This document shows, piece after piece, positions 24,367 to 36,300 of a stretch of DNA of 64,000 nt; the stretch's first letter is position 1; every line of letters starts with the position of its first letter. The stretch comes from Bugula neritina. Taxonomy: Eukaryota > Bryozoa > Gymnolaemata > Cheilostomatida > Bugulidae. The position numbers and the translations under genes are program-made. The notes under the pieces were generated by a model. The model saw nothing but the letters and a program-made list of their open reading frames with translations, did no database searches and was not told the DNA's origin. The stretch is taken from contig OZ037767.1 of assembly GCA_964035545.1 (NCBI GenBank), positions 22,859,128 to 22,923,127 of the forward strand, in the 5' to 3' direction.

Positions 24367-25929
24367 GGATAACAAGAAAGCAAAATAATATTATTATGGA
24401 GTGAAATACAGACAATAGGTAAGCAGCTGGTACAAGATAACGATTTAACTTTTAATAAAAGTCATTGCATATATCAGAAATTATTACAAATTTTAGTTCT
24501 ATTCGTCAGATTTTCATAGTAAGGTATCATATTGTAGTACAATTTTCTAACTAGAACACTTTAATCAGAGTTGTCTACCCAAAAAGTATTGTTTATAAAT
24601 CAATGCAAAGTTTCAATGCAAGAACATAAGATTTAAGGTCTAAGCTAATATTTGATAAACATAATTTTATGACTATAGTAGTGCAATCTTATTTTGCAAA
24701 GAACACGTTCATGCCATCCAAAGTGCTTACGTACACCATTCTTCATTTATTGCATGCGCAAGCTGCATATTTTAATGTAGTGTTTTAGTATGCACTGTAA
24801 ACATTTACCATTCTTTCATCAACTCATACCGCAAGTACCATTTACTGTGTTTTAATATATAGGAAAGGTATTTATCCCAGACTGAAAAAAATAGCAATGT
24901 GAAAATCGTTATAAGCATAGTTGCAAGTTGCAAGTGTGAAAATAAGTGAAAATGTTGGGTTTTTATACCAGTCAAAATGGTCAGCTATTCTGTCGTAGCC
25001 ATAATGAGTGTGGGAAAAGCATAATAGAGCTGGCATAGCTGTGATGATACATGAAAGGCTATAATGAATTAAGGAAAAGTTTTCCAAACTTTTGTAATGT
25101 CCCAACACCAATACCGGTTTTTAGGTTCAAAGGTGCTTAGTTTCTTTCCTTCTGAGCTTTACACGAGATAAAACAAAACATTTTATTTTCCCCCAGCAAA
25201 TTAATTGGAGAACAAATATAGACTATGCTAAGCATAAGCAAATTGTTAAAGTGTTCAACATTGAAGATAGTAAAGTATGAAAGCAATATAAAATGTCTTT
25301 GATGCGAGGATTGTTTTTATCTTATTAAAGATATTATATTTTTAGCCTATGTAGTTGACACAGAGCTAGCAGCTAGTGCGAAGCTCCAAAAACTAAATGA
25401 GGCCTTTTAACTCTATTATATGTTTCACACTGAGTTAAGTTTTACATTTCAAAACAAGCATAGTAATAATATTAGTAGTACATAGTGTAATTATCAAGTT
25501 TAACTTGTAACTTTTTGATCTTTTTAAACTGAATTCAAATTCATATAAGCTTGCTAAATTAACAAATAGTTCTGGCTGTCCAATGCTTTGATATTATGAA
25601 GTTTTGAAATTATAGAACTATTCAATGCTTTAAAGTCATAGTTTTATCTGAACAATCTTTTTAATCTCTAACTTTATTCTGAACTGCTGCAACCTAAAAG
25701 CACACGGAGGATAACTCCTAACAAATCAGAATATAGAATTAAGAGTTATCTCCTTTTGACCGCTTGGTGCTTTAGTATATTAAAGCCATTGGGTTAAAGT
25801 TATCATCCCTAAGATGCACACTAATAATAGTGAAAGATGCATTTTTAAACTGTTTATTTTATCTAAAACTTTTTAAGATAATTCTATTAATTTAATTAAC
25901 GTTATAACTCTATATATTATACAAACATA

Positions 25930-26290
25930 TAGCTAAATGTAAAGCTAGAACAAAAACCTTGTAGTTGTTTATTGATCAGCCAATAACATTTCAAACCCAC
26001 ATTTTGCTTAGACAGGTTATTTATGATGCAATGCATTTATAGCTACTTAATAAGTTTTTCGTGGCCATAAAGTTACGAAAAAATTTGGCATTTTACTCAT
26101 GGAATATCTTACTGATACATTATCAAGCTTTTTCAATCACTTTAAATAACGTTTATAGAAGAGTATTGTTTAAACAGTATAAAGTTGTACAAAGAAAAGT
26201 GTTGACTACAATGCAGTATAGAATTCGTATAGTTTGTCATAAGCAGGTTCGAATATGTAAATGAGTATTGAATGCACATGTTTTTATAAT
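25930..26290. repeat. Diverged upstream copy of the P450-cluster flank (part 1)
   Basis: This segment is similar to 41420-41790 and 62180-62550, sharing for example GATCAGCCAATAACATT and GTTTAAACAGTATAAA. Identity is clearly lower (about 80-85 percent by eye) than between the two downstream copies. It is the remnant of an older duplication of the P450 module and contains no P450 exon. Confidence 0.75.
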
Positions 26291-28117
26291 AAATACCACG
26301 CAGGATAGTTAAGCGCAACCTTTTAGCTGCAACTGCCTTGCTGAGGTTTACATTGTAATAATATAAGAATTCAGTACCTTTAGCAAATCAAGGCTGATTG
26401 CTAGGTGGCAATTAATACAGATTTCCCTCTTATTGGTTTATATTTTTCTGGCTCTAGCTTTAGAGCTCTCTTTGTGTAGTACATGTAAAAGGTTATTGAG
26501 ATTCGCCATTTAGAGTTCAATATTTTTCTTTATTGATTCTAATAACGTAGCATGAAATCTAAGATTACACAATAATCTTCTTTCTACAGCATAATATAGC
26601 AAAACTGCATCATATAATAATACTCATTTGTTCAACAGAAAAAAATATAACTTTTAAAAATTACACAATACAAGCTTTAATAACATGACACATAACTACA
26701 CAAAATAATGTCTAACAAAGCAAACAAGTAAGCATACTTTTGTAATTCATACAACGCGTACTACTTCTATTTTTTATCTTTTTTGAATACTATTATAATC
26801 TCTTCTGCATGAATCTGTGACTGGTCAGCTCAACTGTTACATGTGGACTGATCACTTTAGGAATGCTACAGTTAGTAGTACCTAATAGCTATTTGAACTA
26901 GCCCTTCCCATTCCTCAAGGCAGAGACGTGCATGCCCAAACCTATTCATGACAGCTACAGATGATATTAGCTGCGAGTGTTGTCTGAATAGAAATTAATT
27001 ACAGTACCTGTATAACTGGTTGTGTGTTGCCCACAATGACCCCATTAACTTCCTATCTATGTTTAGGTGACATAGTCAGCAGGCATTACTCATCTACCTT
27101 GTGCTGACTATTAGATTTGTGGTTAGGTCATTGTGGTTGGGGTGGCTGTCATTCTTGCCCTACCTGTACCGGGCTGGGTTGGTACCCTGAGGCTACCCAG
27201 TGAATGTTTACTATGTTTTGGGACACAATCATTGTGGTATTTTTTAGGGACAATAGTTGTTTATGCAATATGTTTTTGCCTGGTACAGTAACAACAACCA
27301 GAGTATATAAACACTTTACAAACTTAATACAATCAGTTGGCAGCACTCTTTAACAAAACTGTAATTACTATTTTATTAATCTACTGGTTTGAGAATATAT
27401 TATTTACTGGACCCAAGAGTTTTTACCAGCAAGTTTAACAACAAGTATAACCTTCAATAAACTTCTGCGTTTGGAAATCCTGGTTTATTCATATTCATAA
27501 AATAAAATTTCACCGAACTGTGCTAGAACCAAAATTTGAAAACTGTGTTGTAGATCTTTTTTTCCCCAGTGCAACTTTTTTGGAATTTTCAATTTTAATT
27601 TTTTCTGTAAAGTTATAGACAAGAAACTGCCCATTTTTGGCCAATTTTGCTTGAAAATTTAACTTTTTCAGTACCAGTGAAATATCACCCCAGGAAAACA
27701 TGATACCTGAATAAAAAAAGCACTGTTGAAATCCTAAAAAATTTCTGCAGTGCAAGCTGTTTTTGTCTTTTTTTCCAATAACTCTTCTTGATTTTATATA
27801 AATTAGTGATTTATACACTGAAATTGCTATATTTTTCTCAGTAATTAATACCTCGGTTCAGTGACACCCAGAGATGAGAAGATCATGGAGCAGCCACGTT
27901 GGTAGATGATGCAGCCTTAATTTAAGTTGCTGTTTATTGGCTGTAGCTTGATCTCAGGCTAAACAATTGCAAGTAGGCAACAACCATGCCACCCACAGAT
28001 CAATATTATACAAGAACTAAAACTACATTTTAAAAGATATTTATGATATTCTTAGTAAGGATACTCCTACAGTTCCACTGCAGTTCCCTACAGTTTCACT
28101 CACTGAATTATATTTAG
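26291..28117. other. Sequence inserted within the older P450 flank copy; no gene seen
   Basis: In the downstream copies (41790 and 62550) the two flanking blocks are adjacent, so this 1.8 kb is extra here. It contains an imperfect hairpin at about 27031-27136 (CCACAATGACC against GGTCATTGTGG, and ATAGTCAGCA against TGCTGACTAT). Open frames at 27149-27346 and 27510-27818 on the minus strand have no recognisable features. No terminal inverted repeats were found at the edges. Confidence 0.45.
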
Positions 28118-28388
28118 ATATTCAAGGATTCAATAACTCAGGGGATAAAGCTACTACACAGTACGAATAGTAAAAACTATATACTCGTTCACAGACTTCA
28201 TACTATCACAGAAACGCATATTGCTCCTAGTCAAACCATTCATCAGCACTCAAAGGTAAGCTAATCTTCTGTAAATGTCGAGCTTATCAGTGGCTGATGT
28301 TAAATAATAAATATGACTCAGATAATGCTGTGATTATTTAGAACATCAAATATAGAAACTTTTACCAAAAATCAACTCGCTGCGTGTC
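28118..28388 (+). promoter_or_regulatory. Candidate P450 copy A promoter and 5' UTR exon module
   Basis: This block is similar (about 88 percent by eye) to 41820-42090 and 62582-62850. It holds a TATA-like CTATATA near 28174, followed by a conserved stretch ending CAAAG at 28255, directly before a consensus donor GTAAGC. The first coding exon of copy A is preceded by a good acceptor (pyrimidine-rich tract ending in AG at 30316), so a non-coding exon must lie upstream; this block is the best candidate. The function is inferred from conservation, splice signals and position. Confidence 0.4.
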
Positions 28389-28396
28389 ATTTGAGA

Positions 28397-28964
28397 GAAA
28401 AATGGCACAGGTAAAAATGGCACTGGTAATAAGGGCACAAATGGAGAAGCAAGAAAAAATGGCAAACTGATGTTAAATTTTCTCAAACCTCAAACTCAAA
28501 CTCAAACCCTCAACCCTTAAACCCCAACTCCAAACTCAAACCCCCATTCCCAAACTCCTACCCCCAAAGGGTGTCATCCCAGATAGCCGTTTCCTAGTTA
28601 AACGCTATTTATTTATTTTAGTACACTACTATATATAGTTTATGTGCAATTTATTTGAATATTATTAAAATATATGTATGCTTAAAAAATTGGATTAATG
28701 TTTGTTTTTTAGCACATATATAATTTTTTTCATTTTACATTAACTTATTAATTTTGGATTTTCTATACTTCTTGTTGTTTTAAAAGATATTTTGTTAATA
28801 ATTATTTACTGAAGATAATGTCTATCATTGATGTATTGCTGATTTTTGGCTCACCCAAATCTGTGAAAACTGGCACATTATTTTAAATAATTTATATTAG
28901 CTATTATAGCTATTAGCATATTAGTTATTTAGCAATCAATACAACAGTTATACAGTTATACAGG

Positions 28965-29012
<48 letters not shown>

Positions 29013-29159
29013 ATATATACAGTAGGTATATTACAATATATATGGCACCAAAATAAAAAATAACTAAAGATGAAACCTCCTGAAAACCCTATTCCACCCC
29101 AGACCCTAATATTAAAAATGTGCCACTTTTACCTACTTTGCTATTTGTGCCATTTTTAC
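28397..29159. mobile_element. Insertion of about 763 bp with doubled inverted terminal motifs
   Basis: In the paralogous copies near 42090 and 62850 the flanks of this segment are joined, giving an empty-site comparison. Its ends carry the perfect 13-bp inverted pair GTAAAAATGGCAC (28411-28423) and GTGCCATTTTTAC (29147-29159), and each end has a second slightly altered copy of the motif. Inside are a C-rich strand-asymmetric stretch (about 28480-28570) and a TA microsatellite (about 28965-29020). No coding capacity. The superfamily is unknown. Confidence 0.55.
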
Positions 29160-29609
29160 TTCAAGTAGAAGAATTACACAGCATACTGATTATTACATCA
29201 ACCTTTGGTGTAGCACTGTTTATTACAAAAGATAAACGCATAATCTTCAGAAGTTTTCAAATATTTGTTAGCTATTGCAATTGTTACATAACCTATATGA
29301 AGTACTTAAATTAGGCAGTATTGTAATTTTAATAACACCTATTGACAAAATGTAGCTAAGTCTTAGTCAAATTAAACTATGTTTATATATTGTATAACAG
29401 TTAACTATTTGCTGACTTTACACTTACATTTCCCATTCCATTCCTGAGTATGAAAATAAAGTCAAGAGAAGGTAATCTTACAAATAACAGATTATCACCT
29501 TTGGTTGTACTTTCTTGGATAAAAATTAGTTTTAATGTTTCTCTTTTAAAATATTTCAAGATATTAATATCATAAGATATAAGATATCAAAATACCTCAC
29601 GAAATGTCA

Positions 29610-29975
29610 TAATTTATGTACATATCGATCAACCTTCAATTATGTGACTAATATTTTGATGCAGTAGCAGAGAATTTCAATAACTTTATAAGTCTGTTAA
29701 TTGGTCAAAAGAATTTTAATTTGGGCCATGTGTGTGCTGGCTACAGTATTCATGAACAAACAATATTCTTAATCAGTAGTTAATTGTTAAGAATTTAGGC
29801 TTTTCCTCACTTCTCCATGATTGCAGTTACCTCGTACATGTGTAATGAAAACTTTAAACTCTTACATATATGCGTAAATCTTTAATAGTTCTTAAGCTTT
29901 ATTGATATAAAACTGACTGTGGGGAAGAAAACCTTTACAGACACCTCATGAATGGATACAATGTAAATAATAATC
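29610..29975. repeat. 5' flank of P450 copy A, paralogous to the flank of copy B
   Basis: This segment aligns with 44807-45160 upstream of copy B and shares GTGACTAATATTTTGATGCA and GGGCCATGTGTGTGCTGGCT. Identity is around 80 percent by eye, lower than between the gene bodies of A and B (about 96 percent). It is probably 5' intronic or promoter-proximal sequence of the P450 unit. Confidence 0.7.
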
Positions 29976-30334
29976 AGTTTACAGTTGTATAGAAATTAAG
30001 TTATCTAGAAATAAATTTAACTAACTGAATAATTTGCTGTATAAGTTGCAAGTGCTCACCACTTTATATATTGTCTATATCTATAGAAATATATAATATT
30101 ATTGGTTATTTAAAAATTTAATTCACCACGATAACTGGCTTCTATAAGCTGACAGTCTGAATACAGACTTCCCACACCAACTTTAGCTAAGGGTATCTGT
30201 TGAACACTTGACATATGTAATACATTGCAAACAACCAACAGTACATTGTAATAGTTAGTATCACTGGTTATTGCCTCCACATGACTTTCTATACTCTGTT
30301 ACTCTGTACCCTATAGGTTCAATAAGAAAAAGCA

Positions 30335-33300
30335 ATGCTTTTGTGTGGTTTGGAAATACCTCTGTGGGTTCTACTGATTTGTATTGTGTGTCCTCTACTT
30401 TACTGGTAAGCTATCTAGCTTCTCAGATCTCAAGTTGTAGTCTATCTTTATATTAGTTATTCTATATTAATTGTGATACTATACTGTATGTCACAATTTT
30501 ATCTTTCTGAACTTACCCTTATATTAGTTTCAACAATTTTTAACTTGGAAAAGTAAAAACTGCTGTCAATGTGCATGTTTTGAGTATGGAATGGCTGAAA
30601 GGAATATAGTTTAATTTAATACCCTAAACATTTACCTGGTATTATTGATTACATAACAACTTGTTGTGTTTGGTTGGTAGGCATGGAACATCAACATATG
30701 ATACATTTAAAAAGATGGGAGTTCCTTATAGACCTGTTTCTATACCATACGTTGGCAATGCACTGGAGATTCTAACTACAGTGAGTGTAGGAAATGACAG
30801 TGCAAAGTAGAGTAATGGCCTTTTAATCTAGAAATAACCTCCTAAAAAGTGCTCAAAAAATTGGCTTATTACACTAGTCTGTCAGTAGCCCTTAAACATC
30901 TGTAAAAGTCAAGAAGTTTCTGTAAAATGATTTGAATAAACAGAAACATGAGGGATGATCAAAATCAAATTGTTTGAAACAAAACATATAACAAATGTCT
31001 AAAAATAGTGCTTTATTATGAAAAAGTATTCTCACCATCATTTTCATTGTCATCAGTCTCATCAGATTCTTCTTCCCAATATAGCGCTTCTCTTCAGACA
31101 CACCTTACATTGACAAACATCAGGGCACTGCATTTAAAACTTCTGACATCCATATCTTGATGTATTGCAGCTGATCTTACAGGAGCACTATGTGCTCTTC
31201 AACACATGTTCAGGTTCAGGAGCTTGTGTCATCCATTTTATATTTATGCTGGCGCCATTCTCAACAATCCACCCATGATGTTCTGAGGGCAGTGCATCAA
31301 TATAGGCTGTTGCTGCCCTTCTCCATTGGGTTGCCTGATAATTTGCTTTTTTATGTGCAAATTTAATTCATCTTTTGTTGAAGACAAATTTTATTGAAAA
31401 CAATACAGTGCATCTGACATTATATCTATATTTAAATTTCCTGCCTCAGCTCCATAAACTTAACAGGCAAAATTGTTCTACCTGAGCCGCTGTAATGGCT
31501 GGTAGCTTGAAATACTTTTCGAGCTGTTCAAAGCTTCCCATACATTATGGATATTTCTTTCTAAAGAGAGTAGGCTGTGCAGTTTCCTTTTGCATAAAAA
31601 GCACTTGTCAAGTCACAACCTATTGAAGCGGGGAATCCAGGAAGTGCTGCACACAGCTAGAATCCGACCTTTTTGCTGATATGTTGACATCCAAATACCT
31701 CACATGATTACGGTTTCATTCCGATTTTTTTCTTTTGGCACCATATAATATAGTAATATATCTATATAACTGTTGTATTGATTGCTAAATAGCAAATATA
31801 TAGCTATACTGGCTAAAATGAATTATCTGGAAAAGTATTATATATAAAGTTACCAACACATCTATCACCATCTGCATAAGTTTTTTCCTGGATATATGAT
31901 AAACAACCTTCAATACTTTCAAGATAATACGGGGCCAATTTGGACAAAATTGTGGGAAGACAACTCCTGCAAAAGCTTGAAGAGCTTTTGTGGCTAACTG
32001 GGTGCACAGAACAGTCTAGAGTTTTCACAGAGCAATTAGGACTCTTAAAACTCTCCATTTCTAAACAAATTGCTCGGCCACCTCTAGGAGTGTAATGAGT
32101 GAAAGATAATTGGAGGTTACTTCTAGACTATTTACCCTGTTTGTGCATTTGGGAGCAGCTTATAATGCAATCAACCATTACGTCAGCAATTTTAACTATG
32201 ATGTCACTTATTGATCATGCATAAATTTGATTGGACAGTTGGACTAAAAAGCAACAATATGTAATACTGTTGTGTTTAGTTTGAACTGATGACATCAATC
32301 TGAATATTAAGTAATCTTCAAACCAGCTCCTTACAAAGCCGTTGTTGTACATGCAGCTTGCAAGCTTATTATACATTTTTTAATAATTTAAAAGTCCTAC
32401 AAAACAAATAGTAGTTGTCTATAACTGTAAAGAGTCACTATATTATACTGTGAAAATTCATAATATGAACATATTATAACACTATATATAGTGTTATATT
32501 ATTTTCATATGTTGTGTTTTAGGCAGTGCCAATGTTGGACATGAAACTAGTCAAAGAATACCCTGGAAGGATTTATGGGTAATTTTTATTTGTTTCCAGT
32601 CTTACTGTTCCAACATTACTGTCGCATACCTGAATTCACTTGTATTGTTCAAAGTCCTCACAATGACACCTAAAGGTATGGTACTCTATACTAAACTTAC
32701 TGGTGGAACACCAGAGAGCTGGTTCAATATACTATCATATAATATATCAACAGTACAAACAGTTTAATTAATCAATCTGCCGATGTTTGTTGCAACAGGA
32801 TTTGAACTTTAAGTTCTGGTGGATTTGTTTTGAAACCTTCCATGTTTGAGGAGTTTAGACATTCTTAAATTAAATTGTTCAAACGAAAAAGACAGATATC
32901 TGGTCAAATGAAACAGTATCAATGCAGGAAGACAGGACTAGCCTTCTGAGACTATTTATATCCAGATGCTATAATTGTCCAATAATTTTTGTAAATGGAG
33001 ATAAAAATATGTAGACAAAACTTGCTTTTGATGACTTGGCAATTTGCAGTAAATTGAAAAGCTTGCCAAGTAAAATTATGAAAGCCATCATTTGGTGGGT
33101 TGATTTTATGCTGTCAACTTCACTAACTCACTATGTTTTCAAAGGGCATCAAATGGCAATTAGATGGGTCAGATTTCACTTTTTGGAAGTAAGCTTTCGC
33201 ATCAATTTGATTTTAATGGACAAACATTATTAACTGAAACTCGGAACTTTTTTCAGCATAAGTATAAACGCAACTTATCCTAGTTTGTGTTTTTAGAAAG

Positions 33301-36300
33301 AAATGGATAAAATTTAGAACCAGTAAAAAAGTGTCTATTGAGAAGAATTGTCAAATGGTATTTTTTTTATATAATATTGGTATTTAGGAAGCCTATGTAA
33401 TTATAAAAACAACTCTCTATGCTGCTACTGTTGCATAAAATTTCATGGCAAACGTGTAAACCTACAGTTTCTAAATGTTCAAAGTGTAACAAAATGACTT
33501 AGAGAAAGCAGTTTGAGTCACAATAGTAACTTAAAAGGTCACTACAAATGCTTTATTACAAAGCTTAAATACATTGATTGTTCTTTCAATTTTATAAAAC
33601 ATCACTTTTTTAGGTTGAAATATACTATACACAGCTCTGTCTTACATTTGAACTAAGCTTTAAATCATATAATCAGGTCAACTGTTGCTAAAACACCTTT
33701 AATTTAATCAAAATTGTTTGCAACTTTACAGAACATTTCAAGGGCGGCAAGCAGTGCTACAAGTTGTTGATTCAGACGTTGTGAAAGAGATTGCTATTAA
33801 AGAGTTTGCTTCTTTTACTAATAAAAGAAATGTTATAAATGAAAACAGTTTCATTACGAGTCAGATACCAGCATTGAAAGATGATCACTGGAAACATGTT
33901 AGATCTACCATTACACCAACTTTCACCTCTGGGAAATTAAAGCAGGTATATATCCTATGTGTGTGGGAGCAGTTGTGTAATGTAGTGGTTAGAGTGCTGG
34001 TCTAGTAAACACGAGGTGAGTGGTTTGAGTTCAAACATCAGCAGTGATGTTAGAAAGAGCATCTAGTCATTATTGCTTCTGTGCCACATAAGAATAAGTC
34101 TTTGGCCTGCTTTAAAAAACCCTTTTCATGCATCAGGAGTGCTTACAGGCATAGTGACCGTAAAATCTTATAAGTTTATACATTTCATTTGTGTAAAATG
34201 AAACTCTTAAAATGGTTGCAGTGAATGGCGTTAATAATTACCAACATTTTATTGAACAAAAACATAAATATACAGCAACTATTGCTGAATGCTAACCAAT
34301 TATTGACTAGGAAAAAAGGTCACCATTTAAGTGCCATTGGAAAATATATCAGTTATTTTCTCTTATTAGCGTATTTGATCAAACTCTTGTAATTTTTCGT
34401 AACTTCTACTTTGGCTGGTTTCACTTAGTCTAGCACCATACCTATACAACTGTAGAGGAGATGTTTGATTATAATTAGTAAAATCTAATAGTTGTATTAT
34501 TGCATTACAATGTCTTATAGCATTATCATATCATTATAATGTTACATTGCTATTATATCAATGTATTATATTTCACATCAATATATACTCTGCAAAAGAT
34601 TTATTCTTTTATTTAATCTGATTAATTTAAAGATGCAACAAACCATCAATGCATGTGCAGACAAGCTTGCTGAAAAACTGATATCTCTCACTGAATCAAC
34701 GAAATCCCTAGCTGTGGGCGTGTGAGTATTTTCTAGCTTTCGTCACCACTTTGATGTGCTATAGCCAACATTGTTTATTACTCTTAACTACCACTTTGAT
34801 GGTGATTGGTTCTATTGACTGTACTGATGAAACAAATGATTTTTTTCAAAAATAAATGCATAAATGTTGAGTTTCCCTCCAGTAAAGTGCAGACACACTA
34901 ATACTATTTGCTATGTAGACACACGGCAGCCTTCACTATGGATGTTATTGCAAGTACTGCATTTGGTGTGGATGTCGATGCCAGCTCTAACCCAGATCAC
35001 CCATTTGTTTACCATTCCAAACCTTTCCTTGGACTTGCCAAAAGTGAACAGTTTTTTATCAAAAACTTGCAGATTTTTAGAGTGATATTGATTGGTGAGC
35101 AGTATTTTTACTTAACTAATACCCTAAACAGTTTTTAGTTTTGCATCTTCTATAATAGCTTGTAAGTGAAGACTTCAATTTACTGACTTTTAGCTAACTA
35201 AACAAAAAAAAAACTTTTACATTAATTTAAAGAATAGAAGAAACTAAAGCTCTGAATGCGATTCATAAAGAAAAAAAACTTTTTAGCCTGCGTGCAGAAA
35301 GCAGTGGTTACAGCATTGGTTTAGTATGTTGAGGCGTGGGTTTGAATTCAGATAGGCCCATTAGTGATGACCACAAGAGCATCTACTTATAGTTAATGCA
35401 CAGTTCTGTTTAGCAAACAGTACACACTTTACTTGACAATTTCTACCAGAAGTTTATAAAAAACAGAGACTTCAAAAACTTGAGCTTTTTAAAAAATATT
35501 TCTTGTTTATGTTTTGCAATTGCAGTTTTGTTGCCGAGAAAGGTGAAAGAACTGCTTGGTAGTTTCTTTGACATGAAGTTTGCTGGACAGGAAAGTATGA
35601 CCTACTTTGAGAATTTAGTCAACAGAGTCCTTGACCTAAAAAGAGAAGATGCTCAGGTATGCTTAAAGTAAAACTAGTGTCTACTAAAGTAACATTCACC
35701 TTAGTCCTCAAATTACAAGCTGATAGAAGTAAAACACAGCACTGGAAATATCTCAAAGCTGTCCTTATAAAAAAAGCTCTTGCATTTAAAATGTGTTTTG
35801 AGAATTAACATCAATTTTCCAAAGTCCTTTTATATCATCTACAAAACTATTATGATTTAGTAAAAGGAATATAATGTAACTGTTTCTACGCTGAACAATG
35901 ATGTGTAGTATTAAGCTGTTTATGGTTTTCTTGTTCCCAGAAAAGAAATGACTTTCTATCAATGTGTATAGATAATATGGTTGATATAAAGGATGTTGAT
36001 AGAGATTCTGTCAAAATCTCAGATGGGAAAACCTGGACAACAGAGGGTTAGTTATGTATTTATAACTTAGCTATCACATATCATTCTTTAGTACAAGGAC
36101 TAGTAATTCATACCAAGTAATAGTTATTAGATGAGTTAGCTGAAAATTTCTACGCTCTACTGCGAAAACCTGAATCTAAGTCCATGCGCAGTCTATCTTA
36201 TTTACTTCACTGGTTTTCCACGTGAATATAGTGATTATAAACAAATGCATAGAATTTTCAAAAGTAACCTATGCGTCTTTGTATGAGCTGTAAATTATGT

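Larger units (their letters stand above)
19840..25900. other. Gene-poor AT-rich intergenic region
   Basis: About 6 kb without a supported host gene on either strand. It contains a relic of a LINE C-terminus near 23540-23870 and one short foldback element at 24270-24366. Other open frames, for example 20807-21082 and 24872-25111 on the minus strand, are short, have no recognisable domain and lack flanking splice signals. Confidence 0.6.

Noticed and set aside
28480-28570. C-rich stretch considered as an interstitial telomeric repeat
   Set aside because: Although CCCTAA-like words appear, there is no regular TTAGGG or CCCTAA periodicity.
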